64,000 nucleotides of DNA from SG8-4 sp964598225 (GCA_964598225.1 CAZRBG010000001.1:124001-188000); one strand, 5' to 3'. Shown: positions 1 to 9,700, counted from the stretch's first letter. The notes: generated from the sequence alone by a model not told the origin. A program made the numbers and translations.

Positions 1-937
1 AGCCCATCTCGAAGCCCGCCGGCGTCGTCAGACGAGGCTGTATCTGGACGAACCAATGGAGAAATCGCAGCATGGTCGGCTGCCGCGAATAGCTGTTGAT
101 CACGTAGTTGTAATCCGGGTCCCCGAGTATATCCTGATATCGCTGCAGCGTATCCTTCAGAGCGCAGGCCAGATCCGCTCGCTCCTGCTCAGAGGCCAGA
201 CCGAAGTCGGAGCAGTGAAGCTTAGGAGCAATCCAGACTTCAAAAGGTACAGCGGCGGCGAAAGGAACAAAAGCCATGAAAAGGTCATTCTCGAAAAAGA
301 TTTTGGTTCCCTCAGTCTGTTCCGTTTCGATGATGTCACAAAGCGCACATTGCTTGTTCAGACTGTAATAGTTTTTTGCAACCAACTCCCTGTTGGAAAT
401 GCAATGGGGGATAATTCCCGACCCGATAAGTTGCGAGTGAGGATGCTGCAAGGATGTGCCCGCACGTGGACCGTGGTTGCGAAAAATAATGACGGCCGCC
501 ACTTCATCGTGATCGCGGTACACCTGGCCGTAACGCATGGCGTACGTCTCGATCAGCGTCGTGACTTCCTCCTCCGACATCGCAGGGATATCCTGGTTAT
601 GGAGCGGGGTTTCTATAATGACTTCGTGCAGGCCGCAAGCGGCCGCGGTCAGGTATATGCCTCTGTTCGTTCCGGTTATTTCACTTTCGGGAGTGAGCAC
701 CGGATATTTGTTCGGGACCACGCGATTTTGCCAGGGCCTGTCGTCGGCGGCCGCTATCTCGTGGATAACGGTCGGCAACTGACTCTCATTACCCGGACAG
801 AATGGACAATTCGCCGCTGAGCCGGGCGGGTGTTCTCGTTTGACCTTTTGCGTTTCACTGGCATGAGGCCGCTTGGCTCTCTCAGGGGCATAGATTATCC
901 ATTGCTCGGTGAGTAAATCTTGTCTTATCTCGTTCAC
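1..937 (-). CDS. galT: Galactose-1-phosphate uridylyltransferase (3' end cut by window edge)
   Basis: This Leloir-pathway enzyme moves UMP between UDP-glucose and galactose-1-phosphate in the cytoplasm. About 312 residues are present and the C-terminus lies outside the window. Visible features are an N-terminal zinc-type CPFCPGNE (about residues 44-51), the NRVVPNKYP segment (71-79), and the active-site HPHSQ at about 165-169, where the second His is the uridylylated nucleophile in the family. The start is GTG, chosen because a clean AGGAGG lies 6 bases upstream and no ATG fits. It begins 27 bp after the ligA stop and is probably last in a DUF72-polX-ligA-galT transcription unit. The family call is secure. 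The exact sugar phosphate is inferred. Confidence 0.9.
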   Translation of the reverse strand, partial: MNEIRQDLLTEQWIIYAPERAKRPHASETQKVKREHPPGSAANCPFCPGNESQLPTVIHEIAAADDRPWQNRVVPNKYPVLTPESEITGTNRGIYLTAAACGLHEVIIETPLHNQDIPAMSEEEVTTLIETYAMRYGQVYRDHDEVAAVIIFRNHGPRAGTSLQHPHSQLIGSGIIPHCISNRELVAKNYYSLNKQCALCDIIETEQTEGTKIFFENDLFMAFVPFAAAVPFEVWIAPKLHCSDFGLASEQERADLACALKDTLQRYQDILGDPDYNYVINSYSRQPTMLRFLHWFVQIQPRLTTPAGFEMG

Positions 938-964
938 TTTCTGCCTCCTGCTTCTCTTGAATGG

Positions 965-3028
965 TCACTTTGCCTTGTTAATCAATTTATCGTATTTTTG
1001 TTCATCGAGGATCTCGACGTTGTGTTTCCTGGCTTGCTCTAATTTGCTGCCCGGATCCTCGCCCACCACCACAAAGTCGGTGTTACTACTCACGCTGGAG
1101 GTTACTCTCGCGCCGAGGTCTTCGGCCATACTGCTTGCCTCCTGCCGGGTGTAATCCTCGAGCTCGCCGGTAAAGACGAATGTTTTATCCTTGAGCGGCA
1201 GGTCTTTATCCGAAGTCCTCACCTTTTTGATTTTGACACCGGCATCGAAAAGCTTTTCCAGGACTTTCAGGTTCTGCTCTTCTGAGAAAAAGTTGTTTAT
1301 GCTCTCGGCAATTTCGCTGCCTATTTCCTTCACTTGTTTGAGTTCGCTCAGCCTGGCTTCTTTTAGTTTGTCGAAGCTGCCGAAGCGGCGGGCCGCTACC
1401 TGGGCGACGTGGCGCCCGACGTGGCGGATGCCCAGCGCGTAGAGAAACGTGTCGAGCTTTGCCTCCCTGGATTGTTGGATGGATTTGTGCAGCTTCTCAG
1501 CCGATTTTTGTGCAAAACCTTCCAGCGATTTCAACTGTTCGACAGACAACTTGTACAAGTCCGCCATGTCCGTGACAAAGCCGCGCTCTACCAGTTCTTT
1601 GACGGTCTCGTCGCCGAGGCCTTCGATGTTCATCGCCTCTCGCGAGCTGTAATGCTGAACGCGGCCGATTAGCTGCGCGCGGCACGAAAGCGATGCCGGG
1701 CAGACATAGTAAGCTCCTTCTTTCTTGACCCACTCGCCGCACACGGGGCACTTCTGCGGCATAGAAAACGGTTTGCTTCTTTTTTTGCCCTTCTGGTTGA
1801 TACGTTCTACGACCTCGGGGATAACGTCGCCGGCCCTTTCGATTCGCACCTTATCGCCGGGCCGGACATCTTTGCGTTTGACTTCGCCTTCGTTGTGAAG
1901 CGTGGCCCGACTGACCGTTACGCCGCCGACGTCCACCGGCTGCAGTAAAGCGACGGGAGTCAGGATGCCGGTTCTTCCGACCTGGACCACGATTTCCTCA
2001 AGGGTCGTCACCTCCTTCTTGGGAGCGAATTTCCAGGCCATAGCCCAGCGGGGACTTCTTTGCCTGACGCCGAGTTTTTCTCGGAGTTCGTAATCGTCGA
2101 GTTTGATTACGACGCCGTCAATCTCGTAGTCCAGATCGTCCCTTCGCTCGGACATCCGGTCGTGATATTGCTTTATCTTATCAAGGCCAGAGCACTTCGT
2201 TGTGTTGTCATCCGTCTTGAGGCCCCAACGCCCGAATTTCTTGAGCGTATCCCAATGAGAGCTTAGCTTGCCGTTACTGCTGTCGATGATCTCGTAAAAA
2301 ACCACGTCCAGCGGCTTGTCCGCGACTTTCTTCGGATCCAACTGCCGGATGATGCCCGCTGCGGCGTTTCGCGGATTGGCGAAGGCATCTTCTCCCTGCT
2401 CGATGCGAGCTTTGTTTAACTTCTGGAATGCTTTTTTGGGCATGAAGACTTCACCGCGAACGGCCAGTGATGACGGAAGAGAGTCCTCGTCACGCAGGCG
2501 CAGAGGGATGGAACGAACTGTCTTGAGGTTCTCGGAGACATCCTCACCGGTGGTGCCGTCGCCTCGAGTGGACCCGCGCATAAACTGTCCGTTTTCATAA
2601 ACGACCTCTACTGACAGGCCGTCAAATTTGGGCTCCAAAACGTACTTCACGTTCTCTCCGTCCGTGTTCTTGCGCACAAAACGGTCGAAATTGCCCACTT
2701 CTTCGGTCTCTAAGGCCGCGTTAAGACTAAGCATGGGCGAAGCGTGATCTACCTTCCTGAGTTTGTCTAAAGGTTTGGCCCCGACCCGCTGTGTGGGCGA
2801 GGTTTCCGACTGAAACTCGGGGAAAGCCTCTTCAAGCTCTTGAAGCCGTCTGAAAAGCTTGTCATAAGTAGAATCCGATATTGCCGGTTTGTTCTTTACG
2901 TAGTACAAGTAGTCGTGATAATCGATGCCCTCGCGCAGAGCTTCGATCTGCTGCTCGGCTTCTTCCTTGCCGAGCTTTTTCACATCCTTGAACGTCGTTT
3001 TAGGATTCTTCTTGAAGTCCATTTTCAT
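965..3028 (-). CDS. ligA: NAD-dependent DNA ligase LigA
   Basis: This enzyme seals nicks in duplex DNA using NAD+, joining Okazaki fragments and finishing repair. At 687 residues it has the usual LigA length and order: an N-terminal Ia region with the DYHDYLYYV motif (about 36-44), the nucleotidyltransferase with catalytic Lys134 in EPKFDGLS, an OB fold, a four-Cys zinc finger beginning CPVCGEW, helix-hairpin-helix repeats, and a C-terminal BRCT domain (KTFVFTGELEDYTR). It ends in TGA. Two ATGs lie three codons apart and the first is used here. The gene starts 10 bp after polX, so a repair polymerase and a ligase appear to be co-transcribed. Confidence 0.96.
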   Translation of the reverse strand: MKMDFKKNPKTTFKDVKKLGKEEAEQQIEALREGIDYHDYLYYVKNKPAISDSTYDKLFRRLQELEEAFPEFQSETSPTQRVGAKPLDKLRKVDHASPMLSLNAALETEEVGNFDRFVRKNTDGENVKYVLEPKFDGLSVEVVYENGQFMRGSTRGDGTTGEDVSENLKTVRSIPLRLRDEDSLPSSLAVRGEVFMPKKAFQKLNKARIEQGEDAFANPRNAAAGIIRQLDPKKVADKPLDVVFYEIIDSSNGKLSSHWDTLKKFGRWGLKTDDNTTKCSGLDKIKQYHDRMSERRDDLDYEIDGVVIKLDDYELREKLGVRQRSPRWAMAWKFAPKKEVTTLEEIVVQVGRTGILTPVALLQPVDVGGVTVSRATLHNEGEVKRKDVRPGDKVRIERAGDVIPEVVERINQKGKKRSKPFSMPQKCPVCGEWVKKEGAYYVCPASLSCRAQLIGRVQHYSSREAMNIEGLGDETVKELVERGFVTDMADLYKLSVEQLKSLEGFAQKSAEKLHKSIQQSREAKLDTFLYALGIRHVGRHVAQVAARRFGSFDKLKEARLSELKQVKEIGSEIAESINNFFSEEQNLKVLEKLFDAGVKIKKVRTSDKDLPLKDKTFVFTGELEDYTRQEASSMAEDLGARVTSSVSSNTDFVVVGEDPGSKLEQARKHNVEILDEQKYDKLINKAK

Positions 3029-3038
3029 ACGCCTGTTT

Positions 3039-4766
3039 TCAGTCTCGTTTAAGTGCGTGCTTCAATTTTTTGAGCGACCTTGTATTCAATACGTCATCCG
3101 CTTCGAGCCAGCCCCGCCGGGCCTGACCTATACCAAAGCGCATATAGTCCAACCCGTCTTTGCTATGGGCGTCCGTGGAAAGAACGACCTTCACACCGTT
3201 GTCCTTGGCCATTCGGCAATGGATATCGTCAAGATCGAGCCGGTCGGGATGGCAGTTCAGCTCCAGGAAGCACCCTCTGCCTTCTGCCGCTTTCACGATC
3301 TTCTCCATATCGACCTGATAAGGTTCGCGTTCGTTAATCAACCTGCCCGAAGGGTGAGCGAGAATGTTAAAATGCGGATTGTCCATAGCTTTAATGATTC
3401 GATCTGTCTGCTTTTCTCTCGAAAGATTGAATTTGTAATGCACCGAGCAGACGACCACATCAAGCTCCTTTAAAATACTGTCGGGCAAGTCCAGCGAGCC
3501 GTCCTCCATGATGTCGACCTCACTGCCTGTCAAAACGTTAATTTTCTTGATTTTGTCATTAACCTTGTCAATTTCCTTCATCTGTTTTTTCAGGTCCTTG
3601 ACGTTTAACCCTCCCGTCACACTCAGGCGCTTGGTATGGTCGGTTATGGCAATATAGTCGTAACCTCTGTCTTTGGCAGCCTCGGCCATTTCCTCAATTG
3701 TGTGATGACCGTCGGTATATTTGCTGTGTGCGTGCAGGTCACCGCGTATATCATCTAAAGTCAACAAATCGGGAAGTCCCTTGCCGTCGCGAACCGCTTC
3801 TATTTCTCCGCGGTTTTCGCGCAGCTCGGGTTCTATGAACGACAGGCCGAGTTTCTCGTAGACCTGATTTTCGGTCTTGCCTGCTACTCGCTTTTCTCCT
3901 TTGAACAGTCCGTATTCGTTGAGCTTGTAATTCTTACTGACGGCGATTTTGCGAACTGCAATGTTATGGTCTTTGGAGCCGGTGAAGTACATCAACGCCG
4001 CTCCGTAGCCAACCTGCGGAACGACACGCAAATCCACCTGGAAGCCGGAGCGCAGCAGGACCGTCGAGCGGGTCTTACCTTTGGAAACAACCTTCTCCAC
4101 GTCCTCGTAATTTACGAAGCGATCCATGACTTTCGAGCCTTCTTTGCAGGTCACGAGGACATCGAGGTCTCCCACGGTATCCTTGCGCCGTCGATAGCTG
4201 CCTGCGGCGGCAATATCTTTAATCTCTTTGGACTTTTTGAGGTAATCGACCAGAGGTTCGGTGAACTGCTCGGCCTCTGCGAGTTTGAGACGTCGTGATT
4301 GCTCCTGAGTTAACCTTTCGATCTCTTCGATAATATTCTCTTCGGTCTTGCGTCCGAAGCCGGAGAGTTCGCGGATTTTTCCCTCTTTGGCTGCTTTAAG
4401 GAGTTCATCGAGACTGCTAAGATCAAGCTCTTTATATATCTTGGCTATACGCTTCGGGCCTACCCCAGATATGTTCATAAGCTCGCTCAACTCGCCGGGC
4501 AACTCTTCTCTGAGCTGGTCCAGAAGCTCCAGTTTGCCCGTCTTAATCACCTGCTCGATCTTACCTGCCAGATCTTTGCCGATGCCCGGATACTCGGTGA
4601 GGTCCTTGTCTTGCTCAATGAGGTCGGCGGCATTTTGGGAGAGGTCGCCTACCGTCCTTGCGGCGTTTCGGTATGCGCGCACCCTGAACTGGTTTTCGCC
4701 CTTGATTTCCAGCAGGTCGGCAACCTGTTCGAACACATCCGCTATGTCCTTGTTATGAATAGGCAT
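3039..4766 (-). CDS. polX: DNA polymerase X family protein with PHP domain
   Basis: This is a bacterial family X polymerase (PolX), which fills short gaps in base-excision repair. The 575 residues show helix-hairpin-helix motifs (YPGIGKDLAGKI about 59-70, ISGVGPKRIAKI about 99-110). The Pol-beta nucleotidyltransferase signature GSYRRRKDTVGDLDV (189-203) carries metal-binding Asp200 and Asp202, with a third acidic residue in VDLRVVP (Asp245). A C-terminal PHP domain begins DLHAHSKYTDG (343-353) and ends with an LSTDAHS metal motif; in the family it carries 3'-5' exonuclease and AP-endonuclease activity. It starts 4 bp after the DUF72 stop and ends 10 bp before ligA. Confidence 0.95.
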   Translation of the reverse strand: MPIHNKDIADVFEQVADLLEIKGENQFRVRAYRNAARTVGDLSQNAADLIEQDKDLTEYPGIGKDLAGKIEQVIKTGKLELLDQLREELPGELSELMNISGVGPKRIAKIYKELDLSSLDELLKAAKEGKIRELSGFGRKTEENIIEEIERLTQEQSRRLKLAEAEQFTEPLVDYLKKSKEIKDIAAAGSYRRRKDTVGDLDVLVTCKEGSKVMDRFVNYEDVEKVVSKGKTRSTVLLRSGFQVDLRVVPQVGYGAALMYFTGSKDHNIAVRKIAVSKNYKLNEYGLFKGEKRVAGKTENQVYEKLGLSFIEPELRENRGEIEAVRDGKGLPDLLTLDDIRGDLHAHSKYTDGHHTIEEMAEAAKDRGYDYIAITDHTKRLSVTGGLNVKDLKKQMKEIDKVNDKIKKINVLTGSEVDIMEDGSLDLPDSILKELDVVVCSVHYKFNLSREKQTDRIIKAMDNPHFNILAHPSGRLINEREPYQVDMEKIVKAAEGRGCFLELNCHPDRLDLDDIHCRMAKDNGVKVVLSTDAHSKDGLDYMRFGIGQARRGWLEADDVLNTRSLKKLKHALKRD

Positions 4767-4770
4767 ATCG

Positions 4771-5505
4771 TCATTTCTTCACGATTTCTTGGAGTTTCAA
4801 AGCATTCTGTGCCGCATAACCGGCCTGATCGTTGTCGAAGTAGCAATAGACGGCTTTGCCGTCCTTTATCCAGCCCGAAATATTCTTGGCCCACTTATTG
4901 AGAGTCCTGGTCGGATACGATCCTTCGTAGGCATCACCCGGTCCATGAAGCCTGATATAAATGAAATCTGCCGTGACTTCCAAAGGCGAGATGTTTCCCG
5001 CCAATTCATAGATGCAAAACGCCGCTTTATGCTCAGCCAGGGCTTCATAGACTTCTTCTTCGAACCAGCTATGATCGCGGAACTCGAAAGTATATTTTCT
5101 ATCCTCAGGAAGCATTTCCAGAAACGACCTTAGCCGCTCGGCGTTTACTTTCCATTTTGGCGGCAACTGGAACAGGATCGGCCCCATTTTGTCTCCCAGG
5201 CTCTGTAGTCTGCGTAACAAAGTTGAAAGACTTTTCTTAGGATCCTTGAGCTTTTTCATGTGCGTGATATAACGGCTGGCCTTAACGGAAAACAAGAACT
5301 CCTCGGGAACTGTATCACGCCATTGACGCAATGTCTTGGCTTCGGGCAAATTGTAAAAAGAGTTGTTAATTTCGGCAGTGTCAAAGTGTTTAACATAATA
5401 GTCTAAGAAATCACTTGCCTGCATATCTTTCGGATAGAAAGGCCCCTTCCAATGTTTGTAATGCCAACCCGAAGTCCCAATATGTATTTTATCCTTTTTC
5501 TTCAT
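4771..5505 (-). CDS. DUF72 (YecE-like) TIM-barrel protein
   Basis: This cytoplasmic protein of the DUF72 family (about 244 residues) has a TIM-barrel fold and no firmly established activity. The N-terminal signature IHIGTSGWHYKHWKGPFYP is characteristic, followed by FSVKASRYITH, FQLPPKW, FEFRDHSW and YIRLHGP, and it ends with the YCYFDND segment, all family hallmarks. The frame is open ten codons further upstream. I chose the internal ATG because GAAGGA lies 9 bases before it and the conserved region starts there. It leads the run into polX, ligA and galT, which hints at a nucleic-acid-related job, but that is inference from position only. Confidence 0.88.
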   Translation of the reverse strand: MKKKDKIHIGTSGWHYKHWKGPFYPKDMQASDFLDYYVKHFDTAEINNSFYNLPEAKTLRQWRDTVPEEFLFSVKASRYITHMKKLKDPKKSLSTLLRRLQSLGDKMGPILFQLPPKWKVNAERLRSFLEMLPEDRKYTFEFRDHSWFEEEVYEALAEHKAAFCIYELAGNISPLEVTADFIYIRLHGPGDAYEGSYPTRTLNKWAKNISGWIKDGKAVYCYFDNDQAGYAAQNALKLQEIVKK

Positions 5506-5605
5506 AAGATAGTGTCCTTCGATTGGCTCTTGCACATCAAAATCAACGCGATTCCTCTATACTTCGATCCGCGGCCTCAAAATCCATGAACCCCTGAAAC
5601 GTCGA

Positions 5606-6343
5606 TTACGTCCAATATTTGGGCCGGCCGTAGAAATCGTACAGCCTGGTTTCGTACTCCTGGTTTATGGGATTTGAAGGATCGTACCTGGGGCTGTCCT
5701 TAATTTGCTCCCTGAGCAGGTCAACGTAGACCTCCGAGTCACTCCAGCTTACCTTTTTAATCCAGCTTGGCGAAATCAAAACTTTTCTCCCGGGCAGCCA
5801 ATTCTTGGTGTCCACAACCAAATAGCGAAGCACCCAGTCCTGGTCGGCGAGAATGAAGTCTTCGGCATGGCCTATCTCCCCATCGGTCGCGTGGATACGA
5901 TAGCCGGTAACCTCTCGTGTGCTTCTGAGGGCCGTCTTGGCTTTTTCCCTGGCTGCTGTTGCCGCCTGTTTTTTATCCTCTTCGGTTGGCGCCGTTACCG
6001 GCGGACTGAAGCCGGTCCCGATCCAGTACGGGGTCCAATCGTAATATTGATGCAATTCGATCTCCGCCTGGCGGGAAATAGGTTTGTCAGCATCTATGCC
6101 GGGGCTGTTCTCGACTTGTTCCCTTGTCAGATTCACTGGGATTATCTTCTCATCTGTGACCGGCTGTTCGAGAGAGGCCGGCGATATCAACACTCTCCGA
6201 CCGGCAAGCCAACTGCCTGTATCGGCCACCAGGTACCGGGTAACCCAGGAAGATTCTTCGAAGAAAAGGTCGTCCACCTTTCCTATAGTCTCGTCTTTTG
6301 CGGCAATCGTATAACCTCTTAAACTTTTCACACTGCGCAGCAT
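5606..6343 (-). CDS. Duplicated PRC-barrel domain protein
   Basis: The 245 residues hold two PRC-barrel repeats. The first (about 1-75) starts MLRSVKSLRGYTIAAKDETIGKVDDLFF. The second (about 140-215) starts STREVTGYRIHATDGEIGHAEDFIL. Each is followed by the same W-x-x-RYLV-x-DT-x-x-WL-x-GR-x-VLISP core. The halves are joined by a hydrophilic Ala/Lys-rich linker. PRC barrels are small beta-barrels found in ribosome-maturation and photosynthetic proteins, and stand-alone duplicated ones are common in stress loci. It appears cytoplasmic, with no signal peptide or membrane segment. A diverged AATAAGGAAATCC box lies about 78 bp upstream, resembling the motif shared by other stress genes here. The function is unknown. 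Confidence 0.85.
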   Translation of the reverse strand: MLRSVKSLRGYTIAAKDETIGKVDDLFFEESSWVTRYLVADTGSWLAGRRVLISPASLEQPVTDEKIIPVNLTREQVENSPGIDADKPISRQAEIELHQYYDWTPYWIGTGFSPPVTAPTEEDKKQAATAAREKAKTALRSTREVTGYRIHATDGEIGHAEDFILADQDWVLRYLVVDTKNWLPGRKVLISPSWIKKVSWSDSEVYVDLLREQIKDSPRYDPSNPINQEYETRLYDFYGRPKYWT

Positions 6344-6524
6344 AATTCTTCTCTCCTTTCTGGGCGATTTTCAATTTCTCACAAGATAAAATACGGTTCT
6401 TTGAGATGGCCCGAAATCGGGGATTTCCTTATTTCAAGCCTCGAAATCACTGACTATAGCCGCATCCAACACATCGGCGAAACACCTGCGGCGAGCATGG
6501 CCGACCCGTGTTGAGCCAACCGAC

Positions 6525-7769
6525 TCACGGACTTATGTTAGTGTTTCTAAGACAATAAGTTGTTTCGAATGAGTTGAATAAATCGAGATACTGCTCCAGC
6601 AGACGCGACAGGAGGAAATTGTTCTTCACTTTTTGCCTTGCTTTACATCCGATCTCGCGACATAGGCTTTCATCTTTAACCACTTTGACAATGCTCTCTG
6701 CGGCCTCTTCGACAGAGTTGACGAGGAATCCGTCGATACCGTCCTCGATTTGGCGACGAATACCACCGACGTTGCCTCCTATTACGGGGGTGCCTTTCCA
6801 CATGGCTTCGGCAACGGTAAGACCGAAACCTTCGCGGATGGATTTTTGCAGAACTACGGCTGCCCGACGCTGCAGGGCGTTTACCAGAGCAGTGTCTTCT
6901 TTGCTCAAAATGATGATTCGCTCATCCCGTGAGGCCATTAACGAATCATAGACCTTCGGCCCTTCGGGGTCGTCAAGGGCGATGTCGCCCAGAAGCACCA
7001 GCGTGGCGTCGACTTCTTTTCTGGCGATTTTGAACGCTTCGATCACGCCTTCGGGATCCTTCCAACGGTCGAATCGGGATATCTGTACCACCAGAGGCAA
7101 ATCCGTCGGTATTTCGTAGTAGTTAAGGCGCTCTTCGATTTCCCGATCACTGAGTTCTTTGTTCTTTATGGAAAACGGGTTAATAGCGGGCATGAGGAAA
7201 ACCTGCGGCGTTTCAAGCCTTCTTTTGTACTCTTCGATGCTGAGAATTACGGCATCGTACCGTTCAACGAACGACGACAGATAATCCCACGATTCCATGT
7301 TCGGTTCGGACAGATCGACATGGCATCGCCAAATCCAGGGACCGCGCTTCTTATAATGCTGCACCATTGCCAGCGGTTGAGGATCGTGTACGATGACAAC
7401 GTCGTGATCCAGATGGTTGCGGACGGTATTCTCGAAGACCACCTGTTCGTATATCTGCATTTTACGCCGGCTGAGATTGATGTCGCCGCCGTGAAGTGCG
7501 TTATGGAATTTCTTGGTAATGCTGAAGAAGTCAGGCGACCCCTGTATTGCTCTCCATCCGGTCTTGATTCCAACGCTGTTCATCAGCAACGTCAAAGACG
7601 AAAGCAGCTCGGCCACGCCTCCGCCGTAATAAGTCGAGTTGACGTGTACGACGTGCAGGTCTTGCAGTTTTTCCGCCTTGGATTGAATTCGTTCTACGGT
7701 TTCAGAGCCGACTAAAGGCTCATAATCCTCTAATTCCACAATCTCCAGCTTTTCGTTTGTATCAGCCAT
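6525..7769 (-). CDS. GT4 glycosyltransferase, trehalose synthase TreT-like
   Basis: This retaining GT-B glycosyltransferase (414 residues) resembles trehalose glycosyltransferring synthase (TreT), which makes trehalose from an NDP-glucose and glucose. The N-terminal VNSTYYGGGVAELL (about 44-57) is the TreT-like acceptor-side motif, followed by WRCHVDLSEP (147-156). The C-terminal lobe has ISRFDRWKDP (230-239) and the GT4 E-x7-E motif, Glu313 to Glu321 in EGFGLTVAE. It is monocistronic, with about 180 bp between its stop and the PRC-barrel gene start. Substrate specificity cannot be fixed by eye; a different NDP-sugar glycosyltransferase role is possible. A compatible-solute role would suit the antiporter/Hsp20/Lon stress cluster next door. 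Confidence 0.82.
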   Translation of the reverse strand: MADTNEKLEIVELEDYEPLVGSETVERIQSKAEKLQDLHVVHVNSTYYGGGVAELLSSLTLLMNSVGIKTGWRAIQGSPDFFSITKKFHNALHGGDINLSRRKMQIYEQVVFENTVRNHLDHDVVIVHDPQPLAMVQHYKKRGPWIWRCHVDLSEPNMESWDYLSSFVERYDAVILSIEEYKRRLETPQVFLMPAINPFSIKNKELSDREIEERLNYYEIPTDLPLVVQISRFDRWKDPEGVIEAFKIARKEVDATLVLLGDIALDDPEGPKVYDSLMASRDERIIILSKEDTALVNALQRRAAVVLQKSIREGFGLTVAEAMWKGTPVIGGNVGGIRRQIEDGIDGFLVNSVEEAAESIVKVVKDESLCREIGCKARQKVKNNFLLSRLLEQYLDLFNSFETTYCLRNTNISP

Positions 7770-8009
7770 ATACGCAACCGTCCAAAGAAATATTTGGCAA
7801 TTAATTGATATACTCCAACCCTAAGAATACTTCAAATCGCTTCTGCCAAACTATCAGGAGGTTACTGAATTTGGCATAGGTAAAGACTGATTTTTATATC
7901 TGGTAAGTATTTTGCTGATCTGGATTACGCAAAATCCTGATTTCCTCCGCCCGCTTGTCACGCTTATTCTATAGAAGACTGCAAAAACAGAAAAGTTATT
8001 GGTGCGTTT

Positions 8010-9224
8010 ATGACGACGGAGATTGTCCCAGCTATTCTTATTGTTGGCCTGTCAATCATTATTGTGGGTGTGATAAAGGTGGGCCTGGGGCGTCTGAGCA
8101 TACCTGCGGTCGTGGGATATATCATACTGGGGTTTTGCATCAGACTGATTGACGGGGAATTCGAGATTCTGACCGAAAGATCGGAGCAGAGTATAGATTT
8201 CCTCGCGTACGTTGGAGTGACGGTACTGTTGTTCAAAGTCGGCTTGGAGAGTAAGCTGCACCAGCTTCTGAAGCAGTTGGGAAATGCGTCGATCATCGGC
8301 CTGACGTGCATCGTTATCAGCGGGTTAATGGCATTCGCGTGTGCCTACTGGATCATCCATTTAGGTCTGCTCACCAGTCTTGTAGTTGGTACGGCCCTGA
8401 CGGCGACCAGCGTCGGTATGGTGGCCGCTGTGTGGGAGGAATCCGAAGCGATCGAAACCAACGAAGGTCAATTGCTTCTGGATGTGGCCGAGCTCGATGA
8501 CATCATGGGCGTTGTGCTGATGGCTCTGCTGTTCAATATAGCTCCGGTGATCGCAGCACATGGCGCGCAGGGCATAATCGGGCCTATTCTGAAGACCAGC
8601 GGATCGTTCGCCGTCAAGCTCCTCTTGTTCGGTCTGCTTTGTGTATTCTTTGCCTTGTATGCGGAAAAGCCGTTGAGGAGCTTCTTCCAGAAACTCGAAA
8701 AACCGCCGGAACCAACATTGGTCATAATCAGCATCGGTTTTGTTATCGCCGCAATAGCAGGCCTTCTCGGGTTCTCACTGGCGATAGGGGCATTTTTTGC
8801 CGGTTTGATATTCAGTCGGGACCCATCTTCTATCAAAAGCCAAACCGCTTTCGAAATTATCTACGACCTTTTCAGCCCCTTCTTCTTCATAGGTATCGGC
8901 CTTGGCGTGCGTATCGGAAGCTTAACGCCGGCGCTGTGGCCTGCGGCGGTGCTGATCGTAGCGGCCTTCGCCGGCAAGTTCTTCGGCTCGGCGGTGCCGG
9001 CGCTTGTCTGTCAAAGCTGCAAGCCTTCGATCCTCCTGGGGCTGAGCATGATACCCCGTGCCGAGGTTGCGATGATCATAACGCAAAGAAGCAGGAACCT
9101 GGAGGGTAACGTCATGCCGGATCGTATTTTCACCGCGATGGTGATAACGTCCCTTGTGTCCTGCATTTTACCGCCGATCGTGTTGAAAACGCTAATCCCC
9201 CGATGGGTGAGAACTGAAAAATAG
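8010..9224 (+). CDS. CPA2-type cation:proton antiporter
   Basis: This 404-residue inner-membrane protein has about 11-12 hydrophobic segments and belongs to the monovalent cation:proton antiporter-2 family (Na+/H+ exchanger domain). The recognisable core includes PAVVGYIILG near the N-terminus, LLFKVGLES, the TALTATSVGMVAAVWEE loop, and LDVAELDDIMGVVL, whose Asp pair matches the ion-binding helix of this family. There is no C-terminal TrkA-N/KefC regulatory domain, so it is the short transporter-only form. It ends in TAG and is followed after 25 bp by hsp20, so it probably leads a three-gene stress operon. The ion (Na+ or K+) is not determined. Confidence 0.9.
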   Translation: MTTEIVPAILIVGLSIIIVGVIKVGLGRLSIPAVVGYIILGFCIRLIDGEFEILTERSEQSIDFLAYVGVTVLLFKVGLESKLHQLLKQLGNASIIGLTCIVISGLMAFACAYWIIHLGLLTSLVVGTALTATSVGMVAAVWEESEAIETNEGQLLLDVAELDDIMGVVLMALLFNIAPVIAAHGAQGIIGPILKTSGSFAVKLLLFGLLCVFFALYAEKPLRSFFQKLEKPPEPTLVIISIGFVIAAIAGLLGFSLAIGAFFAGLIFSRDPSSIKSQTAFEIIYDLFSPFFFIGIGLGVRIGSLTPALWPAAVLIVAAFAGKFFGSAVPALVCQSCKPSILLGLSMIPRAEVAMIITQRSRNLEGNVMPDRIFTAMVITSLVSCILPPIVLKTLIPRWVRTEK

Positions 9225-9249
9225 AAGTCATTCGATACAGGAGAAAAAT

Positions 9250-9690
9250 ATGGATCGTCCCAAAGGGCATAACCGCTTAGTGCATCTTAGAGCGGATTGG
9301 CAAATGACCGAATCTTATTTCTCTTTTCATCGGTCTCACGTGCATTCTCTTTTCGACGAACTAATTCACAAATCCTGGGGAGGTGCCCAATGGCGGCCGC
9401 CCGTGGATATTTTGGAGACGGAAGATGCTCATATTATTAATGTCGACCTGCCCGGCGTTGAAGCAGAGAGCGTCAACGTTGAGATCCACGGAAGGACTTT
9501 AATCATATACGGAGAACGAGAAATTCAGCCGGACGAAAAGACCGTTCAAATTCACCTTCAGGAACGGGGGAAAGGGGAATTCGCTCGTGCTTTCGAGTTC
9601 GGAGATGAAATCGAAGAAGACAGTATCGAACGCAGCCATAGAAACGGCGTTCTAACGCTGATCGTAACAAAGAACAAAAAAGATGAATAG
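9250..9690 (+). CDS. Hsp20/alpha-crystallin small heat-shock protein
   Basis: This 146-residue ATP-independent holdase chaperone has a short variable N-terminus followed by a complete alpha-crystallin domain: the PPVDILETEDAHIINVDLPGV strands, then GRTLIIYGER, and the closing NGVLTLIVTK strand with the conserved G-x-L motif. The start at 9250 is supported by a GGAGA box 6-9 bases upstream. It terminates with an ordinary TAG that overlaps the first possible start of the following Lon-like gene, so the two are translationally close. Unlike many family members it lacks a clear C-terminal I-x-I oligomerisation motif, ending instead in a Lys-rich tail. Confidence 0.92.
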   Translation: MDRPKGHNRLVHLRADWQMTESYFSFHRSHVHSLFDELIHKSWGGAQWRPPVDILETEDAHIINVDLPGVEAESVNVEIHGRTLIIYGEREIQPDEKTVQIHLQERGKGEFARAFEFGDEIEEDSIERSHRNGVLTLIVTKNKKDE

Positions 9691-9700
9691 AAAGGAAATC

